DNA of 64,000 bases from Flavobacteriaceae bacterium (GTDB lineage: Bacteria; Bacteroidota; Bacteroidia; Flavobacteriales; Flavobacteriaceae): positions 1 to 64,000 of the forward strand of contig JAESRX010000008.1 in the NCBI GenBank assembly GCA_016764435.1, in the 5' to 3' direction. This document shows positions 1 through 8,491 of this stretch, piece after piece. Within the stretch, counting starts at the first letter, position 1. Each line of letters opens with the position of its first letter. The notes beneath the pieces were generated by a model that ran no database searches, was not told where the DNA came from, and saw only the letters and a program-made list of their open reading frames with translations. The position numbers and the translations under genes were made by a program.

Positions 1-267
1 TTTTCTTAATCCTAATTCCTTGATAATTGCACGGTAACGTGTAATATCAGATTTGATTAAATAATCTAATTGATCTCTTCTCTTACCAACTAATTTTACC
101 AATGAACGTTGCGTATTATAATCTTTATGATTTTTTTTCAAATGTTCAGTTAAGTGGCTAATTCGGTGAGTGAATAACGCAATTTGAGCTTCCGCAGCAC
201 CGGTATCTTTTGTTGATTTACCGTGTTTTTCGAAAATTCCTTCTTTTACTTCTTTTGTTAAGTACAT
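1..267 (-). CDS. rpsO: 30S ribosomal protein S15 (stop codon outside window)
   Basis: Reading leftward from an ATG at 267 gives exactly 89 codons of an S15 protein; the stop codon would fall just beyond base 1. The product binds 16S rRNA early in 30S assembly. The family signature is clear: a start like MYLTKEVKEGIF, then HLKKNHKDYNTQRSL and a C-terminus ending in AIIKELGLRK. Bacterial S15 is normally 88-89 residues, so the protein is complete even though the gene is clipped. A TAnnTTTG box sits about 60 bases upstream. Identity is seen directly; only the final codon is inferred. Confidence 0.97.
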   Translation of the reverse strand, partial: MYLTKEVKEGIFEKHGKSTKDTGAAEAQIALFTHRISHLTEHLKKNHKDYNTQRSLVKLVGKRRDQLDYLIKSDITRYRAIIKELGLRK

Positions 268-329
268 GCTAACATTAATTTTTATTAATAATTTTTATGT
301 AGTGATATCAATTGATAATACCAAAGGCG

Positions 330-337
330 CAAAGATA
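330..337 (-). promoter_or_regulatory. -7 promoter box for rpsO
   Basis: On the minus strand these bases read TATCTTTG, a perfect match to the Bacteroidota -7 element TAnnTTTG. It would start transcription near 324 and give an untranslated leader of about 57 bases before rpsO. I see no convincing TTG element at -33. Confidence 0.5.
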
Positions 338-555
338 GTCTTATTATTTTGAATGATATAAGAATACAGGATAAAAGAAGGTAATGTTTATTGTGGTCAT
401 TAGCTTCTAATCTGTTTAATAATAAACTATTACCCTGTGGTATGTTTGATGTTATATTTCTTACTTATGGAACGAGGTGTGTTTTAAAAAGTAAGAGAGG
501 TTTTATTGATTTACAGGAACTTAGGTCTAGTTTTTATTACTTGGTGAGAAGGCAT

Positions 556-584
556 TAAAAAAGCGAGCATTGCTCGCTTTTTTA
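556..584 (-). terminator. accD terminator
   Basis: A GC-rich hairpin (GCGAGCA paired with TGCTCGC) is flanked by six A on one side and six T on the other. It lies directly after the accD stop codon at 587-589. The flanking tracts mean it could work in both directions. Confidence 0.85.
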
Positions 585-586
585 AA

Positions 587-1450
587 TTAGACTGTTCGCA
601 ACGGATTGTTTTGAATTAAATCTAAATATAAATTTAACTGTGTTTTTAGTTTTTTGCGTTCTATTATTTTGTCTAAGAAACCGTGTTCTAGTAAAAATTC
701 TGAACGTTGGAATCCTTCTGGTAATTCTTGCCCTGTAGTGTCTTTTACGACGCGAGGTCCTGCAAATGCGACTAAGGCATTAGGTTCTGCAAAGTTTACA
801 TCACCTAGCATGGCGTAGGAAGCAGTCGTTCCTCCCGTGGTTGGATCTGTACATAAAGAGATGTAAGGTAATTTAGCAGCAGCTAGTTGTGCTAGTTTTA
901 CAGATGTTTTTACCAATTGCATTAAGCTAAGTGATGCTTCCATCATTCTCGCTCCTCCAGATTTTGAAATCATTACAAAGGGTAATTTATTTTTGATGGC
1001 ATAATCAATAGCTCTTGCTATTTTTTCTCCGACAACACTTCCCATGGATCCTCCAATAAAACTAAAGTCCATTGCGGCAATTACCATGTCTTTCCCCATG
1101 GACTTTCCTACAGCGGTACGTACAGCATCGTTCAGCTTGGTTTTTTTTCTAGCTTCTTTTAATCGGTCTGTATATTTTTTAGTATCTACAAATTTTAAAG
1201 GGTCTTTAGACGTCAATGTTTTGTCTAGTTCTTTAAATGTATTGTCATCAAATAAGATTTCGAAATATTCTTTACTTCCTATTCTTACATGGTACCCATC
1301 TTCTGGACTCACGTAAAAATTCTGCTCTAGTTCCTTCGTGTCAATAATCTTACCACTTGGAGTTTTGTACCATAATCCTTTAGGTACGTCTTTTTTATCC
1401 TCTGTTGGGGTTTGAATTCCCTTATCTTTTCGTTTGAACCAAGATGACAT
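587..1450 (-). CDS. accD: Acetyl-CoA carboxylase carboxyltransferase subunit beta
   Basis: AccD works with AccA to transfer the carboxyl group from biotin-carrier protein to acetyl-CoA, the first step of fatty acid synthesis, in the cytoplasm. The 287-residue protein shows the crotonase-fold carboxyltransferase motifs [13 protein letters not shown] (about 131-143), [11 protein letters not shown] (about 162-172) and [12 protein letters not shown] (about 202-213). The N-terminal region (about 26-55) aligns with the zinc ribbon of E. coli AccD but has lost its four cysteines: the positions read Thr30, a gap, Ser48 and Asp51. To my knowledge this loss is shared with other flavobacteria, so it is a lineage trait rather than damage. 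It follows fbaA on the same strand after a terminator. Confidence 0.96.
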   Translation of the reverse strand: MSSWFKRKDKGIQTPTEDKKDVPKGLWYKTPSGKIIDTKELEQNFYVSPEDGYHVRIGSKEYFEILFDDNTFKELDKTLTSKDPLKFVDTKKYTDRLKEARKKTKLNDAVRTAVGKSMGKDMVIAAMDFSFIGGSMGSVVGEKIARAIDYAIKNKLPFVMISKSGGARMMEASLSLMQLVKTSVKLAQLAAAKLPYISLCTDPTTGGTTASYAMLGDVNFAEPNALVAFAGPRVVKDTTGQELPEGFQRSEFLLEHGFLDKIIERKKLKTQLNLYLDLIQNNPLRTV

Positions 1451-1481
1451 ATGATATAAGTTTTAGTTAATAGTTGCTACA

Positions 1482-1530
1482 AATAAATAAAAAAAATATG
1501 AGAAAGCGTCCTAAAACGCGATCTCATATT
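1482..1530 (-). terminator. fbaA terminator
   Basis: Outer arms AATATGAGA and TCTCATATT and inner arms GCGT and ACGC form an imperfect hairpin. On the minus strand it is followed by a long T-rich run. It sits just after the fbaA stop and before accD, so the two genes are probably separate transcripts. Confidence 0.7.
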
Positions 1531-1552
1531 CATAAAACTTTGTATCTTGATG

Positions 1553-2620
1553 TTACAAGGTGTTCACATTCTTTAAGTCTTCGAATGCTTTTTTCAAACG
1601 AGTCTTGAATGTTAATTCACCTTCTCTAAGCCATTTACGTGGGTCGTAATGCTTCTTGTTTGGTTGTTCTTGACCTTCTGGATTTCCGATTTGAGTTTTT
1701 AAATAATCAACTTTCGCTCCCATATAATCACGAACACCTTCTGTAAAAGCAAACTGTAAATCCGTATCAATATTCATTTTGATAACTCCGTAGTCAATCG
1801 CTTCACGAATTTCTTCGATCGTAGAACCTGATCCACCATGGAATACAAAATCTACAGGATTTTTCTCTGTGTTGTATTTTTCTTCGATGTACTTTTGAGA
1901 GTTGTCTAAGATTTTTGGAGTTAATTTAACGTTTCCTGGTTTGTAAACACCATGTACGTTTCCAAAGGATGCAGCGATAGTAAAACGATCACTTACTTTT
2001 TTAAGCTCTTCGTAAGAATAAGCTACTTCTTCTGGTTGTGTGTATAATTTAGAGACATCTACGTCAGAATTATCTACACCATCTTCTTCACCACCTGTAA
2101 TTCCTAACTCAATTTCTAATGTCATGTCAATTTTAGACATGCGCTCTAAGTATGTTTTGCAAATTGCGATGTTTTCTTCTAAAGGCTCTTCAGATAAGTC
2201 AATCATGTGAGAGCTAAATAATGGCACTCCATTTTCTTTGTAGAATTGTTCACCAGCATCTAATAATCCGTCGATCCAAGGTAATAATTTCTTAGCACAG
2301 TGATCTGTGTGTAAAATTACCGGAATTCCGTAAGCCGCGGCTAAAGTGTGTACGTGTCTTGCTCCAGCGATCGCTCCTGCAATAGCAGCTTTCTCATTCT
2401 CATTAGACAATCCTTTTCCTGCATTAAATTGCGCACCTCCATTAGAAAATTGAATAATAACGGGAGCATTTAAATCCTTTGCCGTTTCCATTACCGCGTT
2501 AATCGTACCTGATCCAACTACATTTACTGCCGGGATAGCAAAATTCTTTTCTTTCGCTAATTTAAATATTTGTTGTACAGTATCGCCAGTGGCTACTCCT
2601 GCTTTTATTGTGTTGCTCAT
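1553..2620 (-). CDS. fbaA: Class II fructose-bisphosphate aldolase
   Basis: This enzyme reversibly splits fructose 1,6-bisphosphate into dihydroxyacetone phosphate and glyceraldehyde 3-phosphate in glycolysis and gluconeogenesis. The 355-residue length fits the E. coli FbaA-type (class IIA) family. The metal site motif HTDHCAKKLLPW begins at about residue 104, and the second signature with the phosphate-binding GGSGSTIEEI lies near residue 262. A good promoter (2648-2676) lies upstream and a hairpin terminator downstream, which suggests a single-gene transcript. Confidence 0.97.
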   Translation of the reverse strand: MSNTIKAGVATGDTVQQIFKLAKEKNFAIPAVNVVGSGTINAVMETAKDLNAPVIIQFSNGGAQFNAGKGLSNENEKAAIAGAIAGARHVHTLAAAYGIPVILHTDHCAKKLLPWIDGLLDAGEQFYKENGVPLFSSHMIDLSEEPLEENIAICKTYLERMSKIDMTLEIELGITGGEEDGVDNSDVDVSKLYTQPEEVAYSYEELKKVSDRFTIAASFGNVHGVYKPGNVKLTPKILDNSQKYIEEKYNTEKNPVDFVFHGGSGSTIEEIREAIDYGVIKMNIDTDLQFAFTEGVRDYMGAKVDYLKTQIGNPEGQEQPNKKHYDPRKWLREGELTFKTRLKKAFEDLKNVNTL

Positions 2621-2647
2621 AATAACTTTATTATATTATAGTTGCAA

Positions 2648-2676
2648 CAAAAGTACTAAATTATTAGCGGAATCAA
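2648..2676 (-). promoter_or_regulatory. Promoter of fbaA
   Basis: On the minus strand TTG (2674-2676) and TACTTTTG (2648-2655) are separated by 18 bases, matching the Bacteroidota -33/-7 promoter pattern. Transcription would start about 20 bases before the fbaA ATG. Confidence 0.6.
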
Positions 2677-2720
2677 GAAAATGGAATTGGGCTATTAACG
2701 AAACCGTTTTAGAAGCGGTA

Positions 2721-5213
2721 CTAGAAAGGATAACTTATTCCGAAATTAATTACTCTGTCTCTAAAATAATTTTGAAACCACTTGTTATTTCCTTCTAAAT
2801 AAGGTTCGTAAGTTTTAAAGCCAAGATCTATTCTAATTAAAATAAAACTCAAATCATATCGCATTCCTACTCCTGTTCCTACAGCGATATCTTTTAGGGA
2901 ACTAAATCCATTAAAAGTGTCTTCGTCAACGGCTGTTTCGGAGTTTGAGAGGTCCCAAACATTCCCTGCATCTATAAAAAAGGCTCCCTTAAAACTGTTT
3001 AATATTTTAAATCGATATTCTATACTGGTTAAAAACTTTAGGTTTCCGATATTGTATTCGAGCCCGCTTTTACTTGATCCTGGTCCTAAATCGTATATTT
3101 TCCAAGCACGTAAATCATTGGGGCCTCCTACAAAATAGCTTTTAGAAAAAGGGATGGTTTTGGTGTTTCCGTAGGGAATAGCAATTCCTAAGGAACTTCT
3201 AAAGGCCAGCATAGAATTGAAGGAAATATCCCAAAATTTCTTGTATTCAAAATCCCCGCGGACATATTGTGCAATGGGTGTCTTAAATATTGTTTTAATT
3301 CCCTTGTCATTTTTCTTGTTAGAAAGCGTGGTTGATAAATTTCCTGCAAAGGAAAGTCGTGCTTTAAAAGAAGAGAAATCTGTATCTTTATAAGATTCAC
3401 TGTTGTTATACGTATAGGAATAAGCAATGGTAGGAATTACAAAATCTTCCGTAATAATGTTGTGCCTGTTTTTTATGTTCAAGGCTGTTTGATATTCAAT
3501 GGGATTGGTCGTTTTAAATGCTCCATTTATATGTTGGTCAATAAAAGAAATGGCACTCTGTTGGCTTAAATCTGCCGTAGGGAAGTAGTCTTTCTGTATG
3601 TTTTTTAGATCGCGGTATTCCGAAGCATAAATATTAAAATAGGAGCCGATATTTAAGTTTTGTATGAATTGAATATTTAGTAATTCTATGTTATGTGTTA
3701 CTTTTTTATTCGGGTGCCATCGGTAACTCATGGTTCCGTTAAATTTTTGCTTGTCGAGTCCTATATTTTCTTGTAAACTGGTTCCTAAGGATAATTCTGT
3801 TTTAGGAGACATGTTCTTAGGAACAATACTTCCGAAATTAAACGGCAATAGAAAACGGGGTATTTCCAGTGATATATCTGCTCCTACCTCAAAAGCATTT
3901 AGGAGTCCTTTAGAATCAGAGGCTTCTTTGGAGTCTAAAAAAGCACCTTGAATAGAGAACTTAAAGAGTTCAGAACCTTTAAAGGCATTTCTATTGGAGA
4001 AAATTATTTTAGCAGAGACTCCTAATTGTCGGATGTTAGAATGGGTGAGTTCCGTACTAAAACCTAAATTGTATTTTGACAGTGGTTTTAATATGATAGA
4101 AGCTTCAAGGGAGTCATCTTCGAGTTCTACATATTTTACATCGACTAAACTGAAGTTTAATAAACCTCTTAAATGTTTTCTTGTTAATTCTCTGTCGGTA
4201 TCCTTGTAAATACTGTTGGGAGTGATAAAAATGGCATTTAGTAAAAGTTTAGGGTTGTATGCTATTTTCTCATGGGCATAAAAATGATAATTATTGTAAA
4301 CAAGCGAATCTTTATACGGTTTTAAATGGCTATCTCTGTAAGAGAAGTCTGTAAATATATTTATCTTTTTTATATATTGAACCTTGTAGGGCTTGTTGGG
4401 GTCGTTATTCCCTATGACGAGTTCTGTATGTATTATTTTTTGGAGACTATCTCCTTCAAACCCGATAGTGTTCTTGTTGAATCGGTAGACTCCAGAATTT
4501 CTAAATAAGTTGGTGAGACGTTTTGTCTCTCGCAACATATTTGAATAACTATACTGCTCTCCAGAGACCACAAAACTTTTGTTCGCGTGGAGTTGGTATA
4601 TAGAATCTATGACGGGCGATGGGATGTCTTTTGTGATCTTACCTAAAAAATAAGGTTTGTTTGTCTTTACCTCGTAAAGGATGGATGCTTTTTTTTCTTT
4701 TTTTACTGTCGTAGAAGTGACTGCTACATCAAAATACCCTTGTTGTATAAAATGCTGGGCTAAATTAGCTTTGGTTTTGGATGTTTTTAAACCACTTAAA
4801 AGTATAGGTGATTCTCCGTTTTTTAGCCACCACTGATTAAATTTGTATTTAAATTTACGGTAGCCAATGGCTTGTTTTTCTGAAAAAATACGTGTAAATA
4901 TCTTGGCACTCTTAGGGTGTTCTTTATGCCAGACTTCTAGCCTAGGATCAAAGTATTTATTTCCGGTGTTATGAAAGTGCAATGCCATTGGTATCCCTAG
5001 CAAGGCGTTGTTTGGTCGTTGGGCTAAATAATCATTTATAGAGTCGTCAATAGAGGTCTTGTCATTTACTTTTATACTAACCTTAGTCAATAAGAATTCG
5101 TCTTCACCCACGTATTTTGTACTCTTACAGCTATTAATAAGCAGTAAAATACATCCGACCAATAATGTTATACGAATCTTGTTTTTCAAGAATAAGAGTT
5201 TAATTTTGTCCAA
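2721..5213 (-). CDS. tamL: BamA/TamA-like outer membrane lipoprotein (TamL type)
   Basis: This is an 830-residue Omp85-superfamily protein. The N-terminus has a hydrophobic signal ending in the lipobox INSC, then KSTKYV, typical of the lipidated TamA relatives (TamL) of Bacteroidota. POTRA-like segments fill roughly residues 30-350, for example around residues 135-185 (SKTKANLAQHFIQQGYFDVA). The C-terminal half is a surface-antigen beta-barrel with SYFVGGPNDLRAW near 695-707, a conserved Omp85 motif. The last residue is an aromatic Phe, as in most barrels. By family it should help insert or translocate envelope proteins together with a TamB partner. The partner is not in this window. Confidence 0.85.
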   Translation of the reverse strand: MDKIKLLFLKNKIRITLLVGCILLLINSCKSTKYVGEDEFLLTKVSIKVNDKTSIDDSINDYLAQRPNNALLGIPMALHFHNTGNKYFDPRLEVWHKEHPKSAKIFTRIFSEKQAIGYRKFKYKFNQWWLKNGESPILLSGLKTSKTKANLAQHFIQQGYFDVAVTSTTVKKEKKASILYEVKTNKPYFLGKITKDIPSPVIDSIYQLHANKSFVVSGEQYSYSNMLRETKRLTNLFRNSGVYRFNKNTIGFEGDSLQKIIHTELVIGNNDPNKPYKVQYIKKINIFTDFSYRDSHLKPYKDSLVYNNYHFYAHEKIAYNPKLLLNAIFITPNSIYKDTDRELTRKHLRGLLNFSLVDVKYVELEDDSLEASIILKPLSKYNLGFSTELTHSNIRQLGVSAKIIFSNRNAFKGSELFKFSIQGAFLDSKEASDSKGLLNAFEVGADISLEIPRFLLPFNFGSIVPKNMSPKTELSLGTSLQENIGLDKQKFNGTMSYRWHPNKKVTHNIELLNIQFIQNLNIGSYFNIYASEYRDLKNIQKDYFPTADLSQQSAISFIDQHINGAFKTTNPIEYQTALNIKNRHNIITEDFVIPTIAYSYTYNNSESYKDTDFSSFKARLSFAGNLSTTLSNKKNDKGIKTIFKTPIAQYVRGDFEYKKFWDISFNSMLAFRSSLGIAIPYGNTKTIPFSKSYFVGGPNDLRAWKIYDLGPGSSKSGLEYNIGNLKFLTSIEYRFKILNSFKGAFFIDAGNVWDLSNSETAVDEDTFNGFSSLKDIAVGTGVGMRYDLSFILIRIDLGFKTYEPYLEGNNKWFQNYFRDRVINFGISYPF

Positions 5214-5321
5214 AAATAAGACAATTCATTTTCATATCAATTTTTAAATATACACAATTAGAATAGTTTTTTACTAATTTTGCCATCGGATATTTAAGAA
5301 GTATAATATTTTTTTAAAATT

Positions 5322-6050
5322 ATGAGTTTATCACAAGGTCAAATTAAATTAATAACGAGTTTAACTAAGAAAAAGTATCGTAAAGAGCACGGGCTATTTG
5401 TGGCGGAAGGAGTGAAAGTAGTTCGGGAATTATTAGCGTCAGATTTACAGCTTTCTATGCTTTTCTGCACCCCTGATTTTAACAGTGGATTGGAAAGTAA
5501 GGTCCAAGAGATATCAGAAAAAGAGCTAAAAAAAATAAGCAATTTAAAATCGCCTAATAAAGTGCTGGCCTTGTTTAAAATACCAGTATCTAATTTCGTT
5601 GCTCCAGAAGGAATTACAGTCGCATTAGATGCGATAAATGATCCTGGTAATTTAGGAACTATTATTCGTTTATGTGATTGGTTTGGAATTCGTCAAATAG
5701 TATGCTCAGAGGATACAGTGGATTGTTACAATCAGAAGGTGATACAATCTACCATGGGTTCTATCACTAGAGTCACTATCAGTTATTTGGATTTACCAGC
5801 CTACCTGGCTCAAGTGAAAATACCTGTTTTTGCTGCTGAAATGCAGGGTGAAAATGTGTATAAAAGTAACTTGCCTTCCGCAGCGGTTTTAGTGATGGGA
5901 AATGAAGCCAATGGAATCAGTAGGGAAGTATCCGATACGGTCTCGAATTTTTTGACAATTCCAAGGTTTGGAACATGTCAAAAAACGGAAAGTTTAAATG
6001 TATCTACAGCAACGGCTATTTTATTGAGTGAATTTAAACGCAATAGCTAA
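5322..6050 (+). CDS. TrmH/SpoU-family RNA 2'-O-methyltransferase
   Basis: The 242-residue protein has the SPOUT methyltransferase layout: an N-terminal substrate-binding domain (about 1-85) and a C-terminal knotted domain. The motifs are LDAINDPGNLGTIIRLCDWFG (about 103-123, motif 1 with the catalytic Asn-Arg region), VLVMGNEANGIS (about 190-201, motif 2) and TESLNVSTATAILLSEF (about 221-237, motif 3). It should use S-adenosylmethionine to 2'-O-methylate rRNA or tRNA; the exact target cannot be read from sequence. A TAATTTTG box at 5275-5282 is a likely -7 element. The gene is divergent from tamL, and its stop overlaps the stop of porT by four bases. Confidence 0.9.
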   Translation: MSLSQGQIKLITSLTKKKYRKEHGLFVAEGVKVVRELLASDLQLSMLFCTPDFNSGLESKVQEISEKELKKISNLKSPNKVLALFKIPVSNFVAPEGITVALDAINDPGNLGTIIRLCDWFGIRQIVCSEDTVDCYNQKVIQSTMGSITRVTISYLDLPAYLAQVKIPVFAAEMQGENVYKSNLPSAAVLVMGNEANGISREVSDTVSNFLTIPRFGTCQKTESLNVSTATAILLSEFKRNS

Positions 6051-6739
6051 TGGAACGCTAGTTTGAGAAAAACACCTCGAGTTCCAAAATAATCGATGGG
6101 TCCTGTCCATGGACTATTTGCGTTGTGGTCTCTCACTAACTCATTATTAATGGCAAAAACACCTCTAATAGAAGGGGAGAATACAAAGTAGTATAAGTAA
6201 ATATCTATCCCTACACCAACTTCATAAGTAAAGTTGTTCTTCTTCATCCTGAATTCTCCTTCAAAATTATCGTCTGGATTGTCTTGATTACTCGAGAAGT
6301 TATAGTCGTAAGAAACGCCTCCAATTACATAAGGTCGGATGTTTCTAAACTTGTTAGTGCTAAACTTTAATAATAGAGGAATTCTTAAATAGGTGGAACT
6401 TAGGGTTCTGACACTGTCTCTTTTTCCGCCGGGAATATTGGTGAAATAAAGAGTTTTAGTATTGCTAGATAATCCTGGTTCCAGTCTTAAGCTTATGTTT
6501 TTATGTAATTTTAAATCACCTATTAAACCTACGTTAAAGCCGGGTGTAGCTTCTGTACGGATGTAAACATTGTCCGTTTTATAGGTGATTTTGTAATCTT
6601 TCTTATTGATTCCTAAATAAAAGCCCCAGTACATTTTCTGATTGTCCCATCCCTGAAGGTGTTCTATCACTTTCTTTTGGCTATAAGTAGCTTGCGCTCC
6701 TAATAGAATTACGAGTATAAATAATAGGTTTTTAGACAT
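6047..6739 (-). CDS. porT: PorT-family outer membrane protein (T9SS / gliding)
   Basis: A signal peptide (about 1-20, ending TYSQ) precedes a small outer membrane beta-barrel of about 210 residues that ends in aromatic His-preceded Phe. The sequence pattern and the position next to the menaquinone methyltransferase gene match PorT (SprT in Flavobacterium johnsoniae). PorT is needed for type IX secretion and gliding, although its precise role is unsettled. Its start is four bases from the ubiE/menG stop, so the two are probably co-transcribed. A T9SS client protein is encoded at 8492-12829. Identification rests on my recognition of the family and on context. Confidence 0.8.
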   Translation of the reverse strand: MSKNLLFILVILLGAQATYSQKKVIEHLQGWDNQKMYWGFYLGINKKDYKITYKTDNVYIRTEATPGFNVGLIGDLKLHKNISLRLEPGLSSNTKTLYFTNIPGGKRDSVRTLSSTYLRIPLLLKFSTNKFRNIRPYVIGGVSYDYNFSSNQDNPDDNFEGEFRMKKNNFTYEVGVGIDIYLYYFVFSPSIRGVFAINNELVRDHNANSPWTGPIDYFGTRGVFLKLAFH

Positions 6740-6742
6740 GTT

Positions 6743-7471
6743 TTATTTTTTAGCGATATAGATAGATGCCACTCCAAATGTTTGAGGACGATTTTCAATA
6801 TCTATAAACCCGATTTTACGTAAAATATTGTTGAAGGCTTCTCCATAAGGAAAAACATGTGCAGAATCTGATAGGTATTTATATGCAGCGTCATCTTTAG
6901 AAAATAACTTCCCTATAAAAGGCATTATTTTAGAAGTGTATAAATGATACCCTTGCTTAAAAGGTGTTTTTGTAGGGACACTGGTTTCTAGTACCACAAA
7001 AGTGCCTCCTGGTTTTAAAACACGTAGGATTTCTGCAAGTCCTTGGTCTAGATTTTCGAAATTACGAACGCCGAAAGCAACGGTTATTGCATCAAAATGA
7101 TTGTCGTTAAAGGGCAGTTTTTCTCCATCACCCAAGATCATTTCTATTTTTCCTTCTAGTTTAAGTTTTGCTACTTTTCTTTTTCCAACGTCTAACATTC
7201 CAGGGGAAATATCTAGTCCTATAATACTTGAGGCATTGGTCTCTGTAAGGTTAATGGCTAAGTCACCTGTCCCTGTGGCAATGTCTAATATTTTATCGGC
7301 ATTAGACATTGCTACAATTTTGACAACTTTTTTACGCCATTGAATATCTATTCCAAAGGAGATTACTCGGTTTAATCCGTCGTAATTTTCGGAAATATTA
7401 TCAAACATTTTAGTAACTTGTTCTTTTTTTCCTAAGGAGGAGTCTTTATAGGGAGTCACTTTTTTAGCCAT
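6743..7471 (-). CDS. menG: Demethylmenaquinone methyltransferase
   Basis: The 242-residue protein is a class I SAM-dependent methyltransferase of the UbiE/COQ5 family. It methylates demethylmenaquinone in the last step of menaquinone synthesis. Visible motifs are [20 protein letters not shown] (about 19-38, UbiE signature), the SAM-binding [13 protein letters not shown] (about 62-74), GLDISPGML (about 84-92) and [20 protein letters not shown]. Bacteroidota use menaquinone, so menG is preferred to ubiE as a name. It lies directly upstream of porT. Confidence 0.95.
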   Translation of the reverse strand: MAKKVTPYKDSSLGKKEQVTKMFDNISENYDGLNRVISFGIDIQWRKKVVKIVAMSNADKILDIATGTGDLAINLTETNASSIIGLDISPGMLDVGKRKVAKLKLEGKIEMILGDGEKLPFNDNHFDAITVAFGVRNFENLDQGLAEILRVLKPGGTFVVLETSVPTKTPFKQGYHLYTSKIMPFIGKLFSKDDAAYKYLSDSAHVFPYGEAFNNILRKIGFIDIENRPQTFGVASIYIAKK

Positions 7472-7513
7472 TTTTTAAAATGATTTTTGCGTTAAATTCG
7501 GATGAATGATGTC

Positions 7514-8401
7514 TTATTGGTTGATGGCAATTACTTCGGATATTTTTCCGGGAATTAATTGCTTTAAGGTGTTTTCAATACCGCTTTTTAAAGTCAGGGT
7601 AGAGGATGGACAACCGCTACAAGCGCCTTGTAAAATTACTTTTACTACCTGTGTAGTTGGGTCGTAAGATTCAAATGCAATGTTTCCTCCATCAGAGGCC
7701 ACTGCTGGTTTTATGTATTCGTCTAGGATGCTGATAATAGCTAAAGATGTTTCGTCTAAATCCTTTGGGTCAACAGTAGTACTCGTTGTGGTCGTTATGT
7801 TTTCTATAATAGAAACAACTCTTTTTCCGTCAGCAATGTAATTTCGGATAAAATCTCTTGTTGTAGAGGTTACTTCTTCCCAGTTACTTTCTTCAGTTTT
7901 AGTAATTGAAATGTAGTTTTCTGAGATGAAAATTTGCTTTACAAAAGGAAGTGTAAATAATTCTACTGCAATGGGAGAATTGGCTGTTTCTGTGTTGTCT
8001 TTACATTCTACATCTACCTCTGTAAGCAATTTATTAGTGACAAATTTTCTTACTTCTGGATTCGGCGTAGATTCTGCATAGACTTCAATGGCTACTTTTT
8101 TGGTGACAGTTTCTTGAATTAAAACACCACCATCGTTTAAGTAGGCTTCAATCTGTTCCATTACTTCGTCTTGTACAGCGGCCCATTGAATAATATCAAA
8201 GCGCTCAATAGCAATAAAATTAGCCGTTATAAAAATTCTTTTTACAAAAGGCAAATGAAATAATTGTTGAGATAAAGGAGATGCTTTTGCGTCGTCTATA
8301 TTGTTATATTGATAGCTACCACTAGTGAGTACCTCGTTGGAAGTGAACTTAATAATGCTTTCTTGTGTGGTTTTTTCTATGGTGAATTTAAAATTGCTCA
8401 T
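7514..8401 (-). CDS. NifU-like Fe-S cluster scaffold/carrier protein
   Basis: The 295-residue protein has two tandem Nfu N-terminal-type domains (about 10-95 and about 105-190; each has a LPFVK-I-FI-xNxI pattern) followed by a C-terminal NifU domain (about 215-290). The latter carries the cluster-binding CxxC in QGACSGCPSSTLTLKSG. Two N-terminal copies with one NifU domain is larger than the common single-copy Nfu. The likely role is to hold and deliver Fe-S clusters to target enzymes in the cytoplasm. It is divergent from the large T9SS protein gene, with a TACTTTTG box at 8421-8428 on its upstream side. Confidence 0.9.
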   Translation of the reverse strand: MSNFKFTIEKTTQESIIKFTSNEVLTSGSYQYNNIDDAKASPLSQQLFHLPFVKRIFITANFIAIERFDIIQWAAVQDEVMEQIEAYLNDGGVLIQETVTKKVAIEVYAESTPNPEVRKFVTNKLLTEVDVECKDNTETANSPIAVELFTLPFVKQIFISENYISITKTEESNWEEVTSTTRDFIRNYIADGKRVVSIIENITTTTSTTVDPKDLDETSLAIISILDEYIKPAVASDGGNIAFESYDPTTQVVKVILQGACSGCPSSTLTLKSGIENTLKQLIPGKISEVIAINQ

Positions 8402-8491
8402 GTGATATTGAATGTTTGGGCAAAAGTACTAAAAGAAAAGGAAATAAATTTGTACTTTGTAACGTTGTTATAAAAAAAGAAACGCTACACG

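Larger units (their letters stand above)
268..586. other. Intergenic region between rpsO and accD
   Basis: This 319-base gap holds the rpsO promoter at its left end and the accD terminator at its right end. Between about 340 and 550 I see only AT-rich sequence, with no coding or structural signal I can support. Confidence 0.6.
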
